From Candidatus Nitrosopumilus sp. (GTDB taxonomy: Archaea; Thermoproteota; Nitrososphaeria; Nitrososphaerales; Nitrosopumilaceae): 64,000 bases of DNA. Position 1 is the stretch's first letter; the number at the start of each line of letters is the position of its first letter. Where the stretch lies: NCBI GenBank assembly GCA_016125975.1, contig JAEFCZ010000042.1, positions 52,618-116,617 on the forward strand. Reading direction: 5' to 3'. The notes below the pieces were generated by a model that was given only the letters and a program-made list of their open reading frames with translations, searched no databases and was not told the origin of the DNA. This document shows, piece by piece, positions 10,450 through 19,334 of this stretch. The position numbers and the translations under genes are program-made.

Positions 10450-12666
10450 CTATACTCGAATTAATCCAGTAGAGATCAAGTATTTGATACCATTTGCAAA
10501 TTCTACATCAGTGACATAATCTTGTGACCACCAATCAGCATTATTTCGTACCCATCTTGGAATATTGTTAATGTCAACTTCTTCACCATCCACAAGTATT
10601 GGTTCTGGTCTTGGAACATCAATAATTTGTTCTTGAACTAAATATTCAATACTTTTTGCAAAATCATTATCATTAATTTTTGAATCAACCCACCAAGATG
10701 CATTTTGTTTTACCCAATCAGGAATTTGTATATCAGCTGAAACAGAATGAATAATTGCCTTATTTGCAGTGCGGGCATCAATTCTACTTAATTGTTCACT
10801 TGTAACTGTTTGGCCGTTAATTTGTTTTGGCATGGATGAATTAACGTCTGAAATTGTATCATCAATTGTTACTAGTCCAATAGGTTGATCAAATACAACT
10901 GTCCTGGCAGTGATCTCTTGATCATCATGATATGAATATGGCTTTGGCAAAGTCATATCAATATATTTTAGAGTTATAGTATCACCATTTGCAACACGTA
11001 ATCTATTTTCAGTAAGAGAACGATCATTCATTGTAACATAGAATTCACCTTGCAATACATCGATATAGTGACCTCCAATACGACCTTCAAACAGTCCTAA
11101 CTCACTAGCTTCCTCAAAGGCATGATGTTTTCCTACCACCTGTTTCAAAACAGCTTCAGGGGCTACTTGGAATGAGAATGATTGAGAAGCATCAGTATCA
11201 AACAAGTCTTTGTACACGATTTTAACTGACCCACGTTCATCAAATCTAACTTTTTCAATTGCTTGTCCATCACCAGAAAACCCTGATCTGACATCAATTA
11301 ATTCGCCATTAAACCAAACTTCCATAGTATATGACAACTTTGTTTGATGAATATCAGTAAGTCCTTCATGAACCATCAAGTTCAAGTCATAATCTTGATT
11401 AATTCCTATTACTCCTCCCGGATTCCACCAAAAGTATAATTTCCATTCACCGTCAGGAGTGTACTTTGTTAATGATGAAGCTGCAGGTTCTGAAAGAATT
11501 TGATCTACACCTTCATATTCAAATACACTAGCACCATGTCCATGATTTTTAATGAATTGTACTGGAACAAAAATTCCGGCATGGTCTGAATCAGAATATG
11601 CTTGAATCCAATAAGTATCATAAGTATGATGATGAATCCACAAGTCAGCATCATGTAAAGTAAATTTGATTGGTTCATTAACACTAAAAGATTCTTTGTC
11701 AAAATTTAATTCTCCCATTCTCCAAGACCATGTAGCAGATTTTGTAATTACTACATCATCATTTGCTTCCCAAGAAACTGTGACTGCACCTTCTTGAAAA
11801 TCAGTTGCCAATCTTGCAGCATGATCTATTGCACTATATGTGAATAAGTTTTCATCATCACCACAAGGGCCAGTTGCAGCATCATGCATTTCATCATCAC
11901 CATGATGCATCATCTCATCGTCGTCATCACCATGATGCATCATCTCATCGTCGTCATCACCATGATGCGTCATCTCATCGTCGTCATCACCATGATGCAT
12001 ATGAGCATAAGCAGAAGGAGTAAAGTCCATCATTGCAGCAGTAAATAACATTCCTTTCATTTTCATAATTAAAGGAATTAAGAAACCATGAGCATGGCCG
12101 CCACCTCCAGTTGCGGAAATACAATCATAATTACTGTCAGTGTGACCATGAGCATTTATTGTAGATCCGTTTTGATCATGAACTGTAAAGTGTTGTCCTG
12201 TTAATTTGACTGTACCAAAAAAGATTCCTGTATCAGGTCCAGTTTCAGTAAATGTTGCACTAGTAACTCGTGCTTCCCGTGTAGATATTGTAATAGGACT
12301 TCCTGCAGATTCACCAATATCCTCAACTCTATATTCATCATGATTCCATCCAGGTGCATAAATTAGAACGTGAACTCTATCAGTCCAAGTATATCCATCA
12401 TATTTTTCGTGACAATCTTGTAATGTTAGTGCTTCATTTGAGCAAAATTTCATAATAATACCACTAGATTTTTTTACATTAGTAAAGCCAAACTGACTTT
12501 GAAAATTCATAGTGACATTTTCTTTAGTTTTTAATTCAGATGAAGATATTTTTTCTGTAGAAGATTCTTCTTTAGGTTGATCAGCAAACGAGGATAACAT
12601 TGATGGAGGTACTAACAAAGTTAATGAAAACATCATTACAACTAATAATTTTGATATACTTACCAT
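10450..12666 (-). CDS. Secreted protein with His/Asp-rich repeat and two C-terminal tryptophan-rich repeats
   Basis: The 738-aa protein has a signal peptide (LLVVMMFSLTLLVPPSMLSS), large beta-rich extracellular regions, and a strongly polar insert at about residues 222-261 built from MMHHGDDDDE decapeptides, which could bind divalent metal. The C-terminus has two tryptophan repeats (IPDWVKQNASWWVDSKINDN and IPRWVRNNADWWSQDYVTDV). No catalytic motif is seen. A 23-bp dyad lies 39 bp upstream of the start, just beyond a TATA-like TTTATATTAAAA, and a near-identical one precedes the moxR gene of the same cluster. A metal-binding or surface-layer role is inference. Confidence 0.82.
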   Translation of the reverse strand: MVSISKLLVVMMFSLTLLVPPSMLSSFADQPKEESSTEKISSSELKTKENVTMNFQSQFGFTNVKKSSGIIMKFCSNEALTLQDCHEKYDGYTWTDRVHVLIYAPGWNHDEYRVEDIGESAGSPITISTREARVTSATFTETGPDTGIFFGTVKLTGQHFTVHDQNGSTINAHGHTDSNYDCISATGGGGHAHGFLIPLIMKMKGMLFTAAMMDFTPSAYAHMHHGDDDDEMTHHGDDDDEMMHHGDDDDEMMHHGDDEMHDAATGPCGDDENLFTYSAIDHAARLATDFQEGAVTVSWEANDDVVITKSATWSWRMGELNFDKESFSVNEPIKFTLHDADLWIHHHTYDTYWIQAYSDSDHAGIFVPVQFIKNHGHGASVFEYEGVDQILSEPAASSLTKYTPDGEWKLYFWWNPGGVIGINQDYDLNLMVHEGLTDIHQTKLSYTMEVWFNGELIDVRSGFSGDGQAIEKVRFDERGSVKIVYKDLFDTDASQSFSFQVAPEAVLKQVVGKHHAFEEASELGLFEGRIGGHYIDVLQGEFYVTMNDRSLTENRLRVANGDTITLKYIDMTLPKPYSYHDDQEITARTVVFDQPIGLVTIDDTISDVNSSMPKQINGQTVTSEQLSRIDARTANKAIIHSVSADIQIPDWVKQNASWWVDSKINDNDFAKSIEYLVQEQIIDVPRPEPILVDGEEVDINNIPRWVRNNADWWSQDYVTDVEFANGIKYLISTGLIRV
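11885..12000 (-). repeat. In-frame 30-bp tandem repeat encoding MMHHGDDDDE units
   Basis: Three 30-bp units (11911-11940, 11941-11970, 11971-12000) differ at a single base (gcat versus gcgt), and a shortened fourth unit lies at 11885-11910. Each unit adds exactly ten residues, so copy number can change without breaking the frame. The near identity suggests recent expansion by slippage or unequal recombination. Confidence 0.95.
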
Positions 12667-12704
12667 GCCTAAAGTATAAACTTTAGTTTTTAATATAAAA
12701 AAAA

Positions 12705-12727
12705 TGGTTCATTCGATAAATGTACCA
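12705..12727. promoter_or_regulatory. 23-bp dyad, candidate operator of the His/Asp protein gene
   Basis: The half-sites TGGTTCATT and AATGTACCA are inverted with one mismatch around a 5-bp spacer. The element lies directly upstream of a TATA-like TTTATATTAAAA and 39 bp from the start codon at 12666. It matches the element at 18287-18309 at 22 of 23 positions. A position just upstream of TATA fits an activator site, although a repressor is possible. Confidence 0.65.
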
Positions 12728-12736
12728 AATGATCTT

Positions 12737-14077
12737 CTACGTAATTTCAATTTGGCAAGAATGGAAGTTTTCATTCCATTTTGAGTGGCCTACAAATCGT
12801 TTTGATTCAAATTCTTGTAGATCGGTAAATATTGTACTAGTTTTTCCTATCGCATTACCTTTAGTATCAAAAAAAGATATTGTAAGTTCTACTTGAGCAC
12901 GTTTTACATCATCATTATGATATTGGCCTGAAATTGTTACTAATCCAAAATCATCACGAATACATGAAAAATTTTCCACTCCTTGAATTATAGATTTTTC
13001 AGGTTCAGTATATTTGGGTACAGTTTGAACATTTGAAATGGTTTCTTGGGAAATATTTTCTTGAATTTCTTTTTGTAAAACAGTATACAATTGAGTGGTT
13101 AGAAAATCATTTTTGTAAAAAGCAATTTTCTTTAAAATCTCACTCATAAATCTAGTTGTAGGTTCATTTTCATCTAAGATTAATCCATCCACATGATAAT
13201 TGTAATGTTCAGAATGCTGATCAAATATGATTACATGGATGATAAAATTTTCATATATACAAGATGTAAGTGCACCTTCAGCAGTATAATTAAACATACA
13301 TTCAGAATTATTATTTGGTTTTCCTGTTAAATATGCTGAATTAAATATTTGTTCTTTGTCTCTATTTTCAAAAGAATTCCAATAATTATCTAAATCATTT
13401 TTGTTATTGAATTCAGATATTTGCATTGTTAATGTAGGTACCTTGAATTTGTAAAATGTTGGTTCATAAATTCGGGTTATATCATTGAAGATGATTTTTA
13501 CGGAATCTACAACTCCTTCTTGTTCTTCAAATTCATATTCAGTTGAAAAAATTCTCCACTTTGTTTCTTTTATAATATTAAAAACTTCTTTGTCACCTAA
13601 CAAATATTTTTCAAGACTTGATTGAAAAGTTTCATCATTTGAAAATATACTTGTTTGAGGATTATATTCTAAATATCCGACTTCTCTCAAGTAATGTATT
13701 GTTCTAAGAAACTGTTGATCATTTATTTTTCCATCAATCCACCATTCAGCTCTATCTTTTACCCAATGAGGTATTAATTCAGAAGTTTTTTCTAGATACA
13801 ATTCAGGAATATCTTGAATCACAATCTTTGCAGTATTCTTTAGAATTACTTGAGATTCCATTTCATAAGGTAAGATATTTTCATCAAGAATATTTTGGAT
13901 TAATGCTAGAAATTCAGAATCAGAAATTTGTCCATTTACCCAAATAGAGATCACTTGTTTTACCCAATTAGGAAAGATTTTAGCCTCAGAATCAGATCCA
14001 AAAGCAGAACTTTGTGATGAAAGCATGATCAAGAAAACAGTGATTCCCAATAACGAACTGATTTTGAAATTAATCAT
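12737..14077 (-). CDS. Secreted protein with two N-terminal tryptophan-rich repeats, unknown
   Basis: The 446-aa protein has a signal peptide (about residues 8-27) followed by two copies of the tryptophan repeat: FPNWVKQVISIWVNGQISDS, a diverged copy, and IPHWVKDRAEWWIDGKINDQ. In the two downstream proteins the repeats are C-terminal, so the arrangement is reversed here. The middle and C-terminal parts are beta-rich; the end (CIRDDFGLVTISGQYHND and on) looks like a small Ig-like or FxLYD-type domain of extracellular proteins. It overlaps the upstream membrane-protein gene by 4 bp (ATGA), so it belongs to the moxR operon. Confidence 0.8.
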   Translation of the reverse strand: MINFKISSLLGITVFLIMLSSQSSAFGSDSEAKIFPNWVKQVISIWVNGQISDSEFLALIQNILDENILPYEMESQVILKNTAKIVIQDIPELYLEKTSELIPHWVKDRAEWWIDGKINDQQFLRTIHYLREVGYLEYNPQTSIFSNDETFQSSLEKYLLGDKEVFNIIKETKWRIFSTEYEFEEQEGVVDSVKIIFNDITRIYEPTFYKFKVPTLTMQISEFNNKNDLDNYWNSFENRDKEQIFNSAYLTGKPNNNSECMFNYTAEGALTSCIYENFIIHVIIFDQHSEHYNYHVDGLILDENEPTTRFMSEILKKIAFYKNDFLTTQLYTVLQKEIQENISQETISNVQTVPKYTEPEKSIIQGVENFSCIRDDFGLVTISGQYHNDDVKRAQVELTISFFDTKGNAIGKTSTIFTDLQEFESKRFVGHSKWNENFHSCQIEIT

Positions 14078-15429
14078 CTAGAAAGAACCTCCTTCGAGAA
14101 CTGAGATATTATGTTTTCAAAATCATTATCAGTTGAATCATATTTTGCATATTCTACACTTCCACAAAGCAAAAGCCATTCTTTGACTTGGAAGTATACA
14201 TTCGATTTTGATTCATTTAGAACATCTAGCAATTCAAGATTTGTTATTTCCTTATAGATTTCCATATTTTGTGAATAATAGTATCGAATAGCTTGACTAA
14301 GAGATTCAAAAGCTTCTTTTCGCTGATTGCTATCAAACAGACTTTGAGATTTTTTTATCATTACTTGAGTTAGTTCTCTAAAGTCAGTTTGAGGTTTTGA
14401 CACGAGTAGTAATGGTTCTTCGGGTGTTCTTTCCAATAGTTTTTTGCGTAAAAGATATCCTAACATTGCTAGTGCAACAAATACAGGAATAATCAACAAT
14501 AATGATATATCTTCAAAGTTTTGTGTAGATGAAGTTATCTGGAACGGATTACTTTGTAGTGAATCACGTATATGTCTAGTGTTTTCAAATTTTGGTTCTT
14601 CAAATTTGAAATTATCAAATATATTTCCAGAGTCCCTTGATGGTTGTGGAATAGCTATAGGTTCAGTTAGTTTGTTTGAGAGTTTTTCTCCAGACAACAT
14701 ACCATCAAATAGTTGCGAAGTTTGTTCTGAGAACGCATTATTCATTTTTTCTTGAATTTGTTCTTTAGTTAGTAGGAGATAGTTTGTAGAATATTCTCGT
14801 AGATCAAATTCACCTTCACCATTTCTCATGGCTTCATCCATCAATTGTCTTCCCAATGTGAACTCCTTAGGTGAAAAGATATCATTTGGAATGGCCTCTA
14901 AATTATCCATACTATAGCCACGTTCAAATACAAAAAGTTCTAAGTTTGAATTTGGATTATAATCAAAAACTTGTCCTTTTACGAGATACTTGGAATCACC
15001 TATAGGGTCTAACAAAGCTTCGGCAATTTCGATATAGCCATCTGAAAATCTATCAAAATATTTTATTTTATGTTGAAAACTTTCTTGCCTAAGATCTCGT
15101 TGTTCAATTAACATACCATTTAAAATTTGGCCTTCTTCAGAATCAATTGTAATTTTGTAATCACCAATAGAATATTTGTTATTAGTAATGAATTTGTCAT
15201 AGATTGGTTTTACATCTGTTTCTATAAGTTCCTCATAATTTGAGACTATTTCAGCTTCTTGTGTTGTAACAGTTTCTTCTTCAAGTTGTCCTTCAATTAA
15301 CCAATCCATTTGCACTTCCGCAGATTCTGCAAATGCAGGATTTACAAGAATTAATGGCAGTAATAAAAAAATTATTCCAGCCTTTTTTTTAAAATATAAT
15401 AATTTATGCAACAATTCTGTATCTTCCAT
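14074..15429 (-). CDS. BatD-like membrane protein with C-terminal cytoplasmic helical domain
   Basis: The 451-aa protein has a signal peptide (AGIIFLLLPLILVNPAFAES), an extracellular part of about 280 residues, one membrane segment (LLLIIPVFVALAMLGYLL, about 308-325), and a cytoplasmic helical domain (KSQSLFDSNQRKEAFESLSQ and onward). The last domain is clearly similar to the C-terminus of the gene at 51264-52799 in cluster B (shared pattern EAFESLSQAIRYYY versus DAYGKVNQALRLFL, and SVEYAKY versus LVEFAKY). It overlaps the VWA gene by 26 bp and the next gene by 4 bp. By analogy with Bat/MoxR operons it may anchor a complex; this is inference. Confidence 0.78.
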   Translation of the reverse strand: MEDTELLHKLLYFKKKAGIIFLLLPLILVNPAFAESAEVQMDWLIEGQLEEETVTTQEAEIVSNYEELIETDVKPIYDKFITNNKYSIGDYKITIDSEEGQILNGMLIEQRDLRQESFQHKIKYFDRFSDGYIEIAEALLDPIGDSKYLVKGQVFDYNPNSNLELFVFERGYSMDNLEAIPNDIFSPKEFTLGRQLMDEAMRNGEGEFDLREYSTNYLLLTKEQIQEKMNNAFSEQTSQLFDGMLSGEKLSNKLTEPIAIPQPSRDSGNIFDNFKFEEPKFENTRHIRDSLQSNPFQITSSTQNFEDISLLLIIPVFVALAMLGYLLRKKLLERTPEEPLLLVSKPQTDFRELTQVMIKKSQSLFDSNQRKEAFESLSQAIRYYYSQNMEIYKEITNLELLDVLNESKSNVYFQVKEWLLLCGSVEYAKYDSTDNDFENIISQFSKEVLSR

Positions 15430-16354
15430 AAATTATGTAAGCATCAATCAACAATAATCCAATTGCAGCAGCTATAAACCAATCTCTTATTGTAGAATAT
15501 TCCATTTCATAATCAAAATTAGAGCTAAGATTAACAAAAATCTCATTTAATGTTTGTTCATCAAGGGATTTGTAATAATTTCCTGATGTTTGTTGTGCAA
15601 TCATGATAAGTGTACCTTCATCTAATTCTGCATATTGGGGTTCACCATAGATATCATCTCGTAGAAAAACAGGTTCGATTGAACCTAATCCAATTGTGTG
15701 AATTTGAATTCCGTTAACTTTAGCATATTCTATTGCTTCTTCAGGGGTTACTAATCCAGAATTATGAACTCCATCACTAAGTAAAATTACTACACCTTTC
15801 TTGTCAGGAATTGAAGATGCCATATCAATTCCAAGTGCAAGACCATCTCCAATAGCCGTGGCACCTTGTCCTTGTTCTATGGATAAAATTGCATATATTG
15901 ACTTGTCTTTATCAGGAGTAAGATAAGATATGGTGGTAGCCCCAGATTCAAAGAGAACAACTCCTACATTATTTTGAGTACCCATTTTTAAAATCAGATT
16001 ACTTATGGCGTTCTTTGCAGCATCTAGACGTGTAGGTTCATAATCTGTAGCTGCCATACTCTCTGATCCATCCAATACTATACTCAAATTGATGCCATTT
16101 TCAACTGATAATGTTGGAATTTGGGGATTTGCAAGTCCTATAATTGCCAGTCCAAGAATTCCCATCATTAAGACAAATGGTAAGTGTTTTCGAAGAAAAT
16201 TTTTACCCATTACTGATTTTTTTACAATTTTTAATGAACTGAATTTCATGATAGAGTCTTTCTTTTCATGATTGTATTTTGAATACAAGAAATAAAATCC
16301 AGGAATAATCACAAGCAAAAATAATGCATAAACATATTCAAAATGAATTTCCAT
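15404..16354 (-). CDS. VWA-domain membrane protein (BatA/BatB-like), cluster A
   Basis: The 316-aa protein has two N-terminal membrane segments (about residues 6-24 and 59-76), a von Willebrand factor A domain with a MIDAS motif DGSES at 95-99, and a C-terminal membrane helix (WFIAAAIGLLLIDAYIIY). VWA domains bind Mg/Mn and mediate protein-protein contacts. With MoxR and DUF58 it forms the classical MoxR-VWA module used for chaperone-like or metal-insertion tasks in other organisms. Its ATG shares bases with the DUF58 stop (TAATG), so the two are coupled. The paralogue at 52796-53746 has the same length and the MIDAS at the same position. Confidence 0.92.
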   Translation of the reverse strand: MEIHFEYVYALFLLVIIPGFYFLYSKYNHEKKDSIMKFSSLKIVKKSVMGKNFLRKHLPFVLMMGILGLAIIGLANPQIPTLSVENGINLSIVLDGSESMAATDYEPTRLDAAKNAISNLILKMGTQNNVGVVLFESGATTISYLTPDKDKSIYAILSIEQGQGATAIGDGLALGIDMASSIPDKKGVVILLSDGVHNSGLVTPEEAIEYAKVNGIQIHTIGLGSIEPVFLRDDIYGEPQYAELDEGTLIMIAQQTSGNYYKSLDEQTLNEIFVNLSSNFDYEMEYSTIRDWFIAAAIGLLLIDAYIIYGRYRIVA

Positions 16355-17226
16355 TATTTTCTTCTCCTACTACGAATATAGCGATTAAATGTTACATCAA
16401 ACGGTTCTTCGTTTGAAAGATTTAAAAAATCAACTCCCAATTTTTTCATTTCATATTCATTTTCTTCTCTTGTTTGTTTGAGAAGATTAGAATATTGTTC
16501 TTGGAATTTTTTATCAGAAATATTTACTAGAATTTGTTCACCAGATTCTGCATCTTCTAAATACACATTACCTATTTCAGGAATTTTGGTTTCATGAATA
16601 TCTGAAATATTAACTAGAATTATTTGATGTTTTAATTTAAGATATTTTAATGGTTTTACAAAAGAATCTGAAATAAAATCAGAAACAATAAAAACAACAC
16701 TTTTGCGTTTTAGATTTGTTTGTAACTCAGATAACGAATGAAAGATATCTGTTTGTGTGTTTTTTGGAACATATTCTAATAATTTTTTTAAAATCTCCAT
16801 CATGTGTTTTTTTCCTTTCTTTGCAGGAACAAATTTTTCTAAAGAATCTGTAAATAGTCCTAAACCAACCCTATCGTTATTTTTTAATGCAGAAAACATT
16901 AAAGAGGCTGTTACTTCAAAGCCAAGTTCTTTTTTACTTTTAACAAAACCAAAATCATTGCTTGCAGACATGTCCATTATAACATAGACATTAAGTTCTT
17001 TTTCTTCAACAAACTCTTTTACAAAAAGATCATTATATCTTGCAGAAACATTCCAATCTATTCGTCTTGAATCATCACCTGCAGCATATTCTCGGACTTC
17101 AGAAAATTCAATACCGCCTCCTCTAAATCTCGACCTATAGGTCCCTGATTCCATACCTTCTACTAAATTTCTAGTCTTGATATCCAGGTTTTTTACCTGT
17201 TTCAAGAGTTCAGTAAGTTCTGTCAT
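16354..17226 (-). CDS. DUF58 domain protein, cluster A
   Basis: The 290-aa protein matches the DUF58 family: SGTYRSRFRGGGIEFSEVRE then YAAGDDSRRIDWNVSARYND in the N-terminal third, followed by a VWA-like fold beginning at VYVIMDMSAS. DUF58 proteins almost always sit next to MoxR ATPases and are thought to be their partners. It lies 2 bp after moxR and is coupled to the VWA gene. Its paralogue is at 53753-54622. Confidence 0.93.
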   Translation of the reverse strand: MTELTELLKQVKNLDIKTRNLVEGMESGTYRSRFRGGGIEFSEVREYAAGDDSRRIDWNVSARYNDLFVKEFVEEKELNVYVIMDMSASNDFGFVKSKKELGFEVTASLMFSALKNNDRVGLGLFTDSLEKFVPAKKGKKHMMEILKKLLEYVPKNTQTDIFHSLSELQTNLKRKSVVFIVSDFISDSFVKPLKYLKLKHQIILVNISDIHETKIPEIGNVYLEDAESGEQILVNISDKKFQEQYSNLLKQTREENEYEMKKLGVDFLNLSNEEPFDVTFNRYIRSRRRK

Positions 17227-17228
17227 GG

Positions 17229-18251
17229 CTAAGGTGGGTTAATTTTTTCTAAAACAAAGTCAATTACCTTATCAGAAGTAATTCCATTTGCTTCTGCCTC
17301 AAATGTCAAAATTATTCTATGTCTTAGAACTTCATGGGCAACAGATTTAACATCTTCTGGAATAATGAAACCTCTTCCATCAAGTAAGGCATTTGCTTTT
17401 GCAGTTCTCATTAACCAAATTGATGCTCTAGGAGATGCACCAAATTCAATCATATTTTCTAGATCTAGATCATAATCTTTTGGATTTCTTGTAGCGTTTA
17501 CAATATCTGCAATATATTCAGTAATTACGTTATCAGCATAAATTTTCTCATTGAATTTTTGAATTTCTAAAATTTCATCAGGACTGATAATGGTTTTTAT
17601 TTTATTATTTTGTTGGGAAGAATTTTTCTCAATAATTTCAAGTTCTTCTTGTTTTGAGGGATAATCAATTAAAATTTTTAAAGCAAATCTATCAACTTGT
17701 GCTTCAGGGAGTTTGTATGTTCCTTCATTTTCAATTGGGTTCTGTGTTGCAAGAACTAAAAATGGTTTTTCTAATTCAAATGTATCTCCATGAATACTAA
17801 CATTTTTCTCTTGCATTGCTTCAAGTAAAGCTGATTGGACTTTTGGAGGTGCACGATTTATTTCATCAGCAAGTACAAAATTATGAAATATTGGACCCTT
17901 TTGAGTTACAAATGATCCTGAAGTATTCTTGTAAATTTTTGTTCCCAGAATATCTGCAGGAAGTAAATCCGGCGTGAATTGAATTCGTACATGATTAACA
18001 TTAAAAATTTGCGCCATAGTTTTTACCATCAATGTCTTAGCCAAACCAGGAACACTTTCAAGAAGTACATGTCCATCAGAAATTATTGAAATGAGGATTT
18101 TTTGTAAAGCATCTTGTTGACCAATTACAACTTTATGAGATTCATCAAAAACTGCATTTAGTTTTTCAGAATATTTTTTAGCTTGTTCACTTAACTTTTT
18201 GATATCAGGGTTGAATACTGAATAATTTACATGGTTTTCTCTAAATGCCAT
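17229..18251 (-). CDS. MoxR-family AAA+ ATPase, cluster A
   Basis: The 340-aa ATPase has Walker A SVPGLAKT at residues 66-73, Walker B and MoxR signature LADEINRAPPKVQSALLEAM at about 130-149, sensor 1 ATQNP, and arginine-rich sensor 2 GASPRASIWL. MoxR ATPases act as chaperones that activate or load metals into partner complexes together with VWA proteins (family knowledge). It is the first gene of the cluster A operon. A TATA-like GATATTTATC lies at about 18272-18283, and a 23-bp dyad at 18287-18309 precedes it. Walker A has Ser where the paralogue at 54642-55628 has Gly. Confidence 0.95.
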   Translation of the reverse strand: MAFRENHVNYSVFNPDIKKLSEQAKKYSEKLNAVFDESHKVVIGQQDALQKILISIISDGHVLLESVPGLAKTLMVKTMAQIFNVNHVRIQFTPDLLPADILGTKIYKNTSGSFVTQKGPIFHNFVLADEINRAPPKVQSALLEAMQEKNVSIHGDTFELEKPFLVLATQNPIENEGTYKLPEAQVDRFALKILIDYPSKQEELEIIEKNSSQQNNKIKTIISPDEILEIQKFNEKIYADNVITEYIADIVNATRNPKDYDLDLENMIEFGASPRASIWLMRTAKANALLDGRGFIIPEDVKSVAHEVLRHRIILTFEAEANGITSDKVIDFVLEKINPP

Positions 18252-18286
18252 ATCATGAGATACAGTTTTTGTGATAAATATCAGAC

Positions 18287-18309
18287 TGGTTCATTCGAAA
18301 AATGTACCA
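18287..18309. promoter_or_regulatory. 23-bp dyad, candidate operator of the moxR cluster A operon
   Basis: The half-sites TGGTTCATT and AATGTACCA are separated by CGAAA and lie 36 bp upstream of the moxR start, immediately upstream of the TATA-like GATATTTATC. It matches the element at 12705-12727 in all but one base, and I saw no third copy in the window. It may bind a shared dimeric regulator. Confidence 0.65.
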
Positions 18310-18337
18310 GAATAAAATGGAAAAAAGGGAAAAATGA

Positions 18338-19282
18338 TTAAAGATTTCCTGCTTTGATATCTTCAAGACATTTTACAACATCGTCTTTGGATATTGGATT
18401 TGGATTTGGATCCAAATGTCCTTTATCAGTCATTACGGTGTCAGCAGCTTCAGAAACATCAGCTTTGAGTTCTAATTTATCAAATCCTAGTTTATCCATT
18501 GCTTCTTTGAATCTATCATAGAAGATTGATTTGTTATGTTTGTGAGCAACTGTGGTACAAGACGAAAGGGAATAACCATGAGGTACACCTTCATTTGAGA
18601 ATACATAGGACAAAGCATGTCCAAGCGTTGTAGAACAATTACCAAATCCCATACCAGATAACATTGAACCATAAGGATAGTTTTCTGGTTTGTCATTCAT
18701 AATTGCATCATAAAGAATCTCAAATGCTTGTTTACACAGAGTTCTAGTCAAGTCATTACCAAGTTTGCTATCATAGCCTTCAGTAGCTTGAGCACATGCA
18801 TCACAGACAGAGTTTTTGATGACTTGTTCAGGAGTTCCATCCATGAAATATGAATCGACTACTGCCATGTCAGCTAAGAATCTGTCTTCACGTAACAATT
18901 TCTTTTTACCATCAAATTTGAGGACACAATAAGTTGTCATTTCAGCTCCTGTTCCAAAGGTTGTTGGAATTAAGATTTTTTCTTTTTTCATCTCAGGTGC
19001 AGCATATTTTACTACATCCATAGAACTTCCACCACCCAATCCGATTAAGACAGATGGGTTTTTGTCTTTGAATTGCGAAATAACAGCATTGACATCATCA
19101 ATTGATGGTTCAGGTTTTACTTGGTCATACAGCATGTAATCCTGAATTCCCATTCTTGCAATCCATTTGTCAGAAAGTTCTGGAGGAACTGTAGTGACAA
19201 TTAATGTATTTTTAGGATATTCTGTTTCACCAAGTGCATTTTCTCCAAAGTTGATAACTTTTGGAATGCGTACTGTTTGCAT
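18338..19282 (-). CDS. Iron-containing alcohol dehydrogenase, possibly malonic/succinic semialdehyde reductase
   Basis: The 314-aa protein has the group III dehydrogenase pattern: nucleotide-binding GLGGGSSMDVVKYAA at about residues 80-94, PTTFGTGAEMT, and metal-site regions DACAQATEGYDSK, LGHALSYVF and GVPHGYSLS. It is shorter than typical members (about 380 aa) because of a compact N-terminus. An enzyme of this family has been reported as the malonic semialdehyde reductase of the 3-hydroxypropionate/4-hydroxybutyrate carbon-fixation cycle in Nitrosopumilus maritimus, and this gene is a good candidate for the equivalent; that link is inference. It is divergent from glycerate kinase across about 50 bp with TATA-like elements in both directions. 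Confidence 0.85.
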   Translation of the reverse strand: MQTVRIPKVINFGENALGETEYPKNTLIVTTVPPELSDKWIARMGIQDYMLYDQVKPEPSIDDVNAVISQFKDKNPSVLIGLGGGSSMDVVKYAAPEMKKEKILIPTTFGTGAEMTTYCVLKFDGKKKLLREDRFLADMAVVDSYFMDGTPEQVIKNSVCDACAQATEGYDSKLGNDLTRTLCKQAFEILYDAIMNDKPENYPYGSMLSGMGFGNCSTTLGHALSYVFSNEGVPHGYSLSSCTTVAHKHNKSIFYDRFKEAMDKLGFDKLELKADVSEAADTVMTDKGHLDPNPNPISKDDVVKCLEDIKAGNL

Positions 19283-19334
19283 AGATCACCAGCATCATTG
19301 ATTATTATTATATCTTGCATTATTGAGAAATGGT

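Noticed and set aside
11885..12000. Regular 30-bp repeats that could suggest a CRISPR-like array
   Set aside because: There are no spacers; the units are contiguous, in frame and code for a decapeptide inside a long gene.
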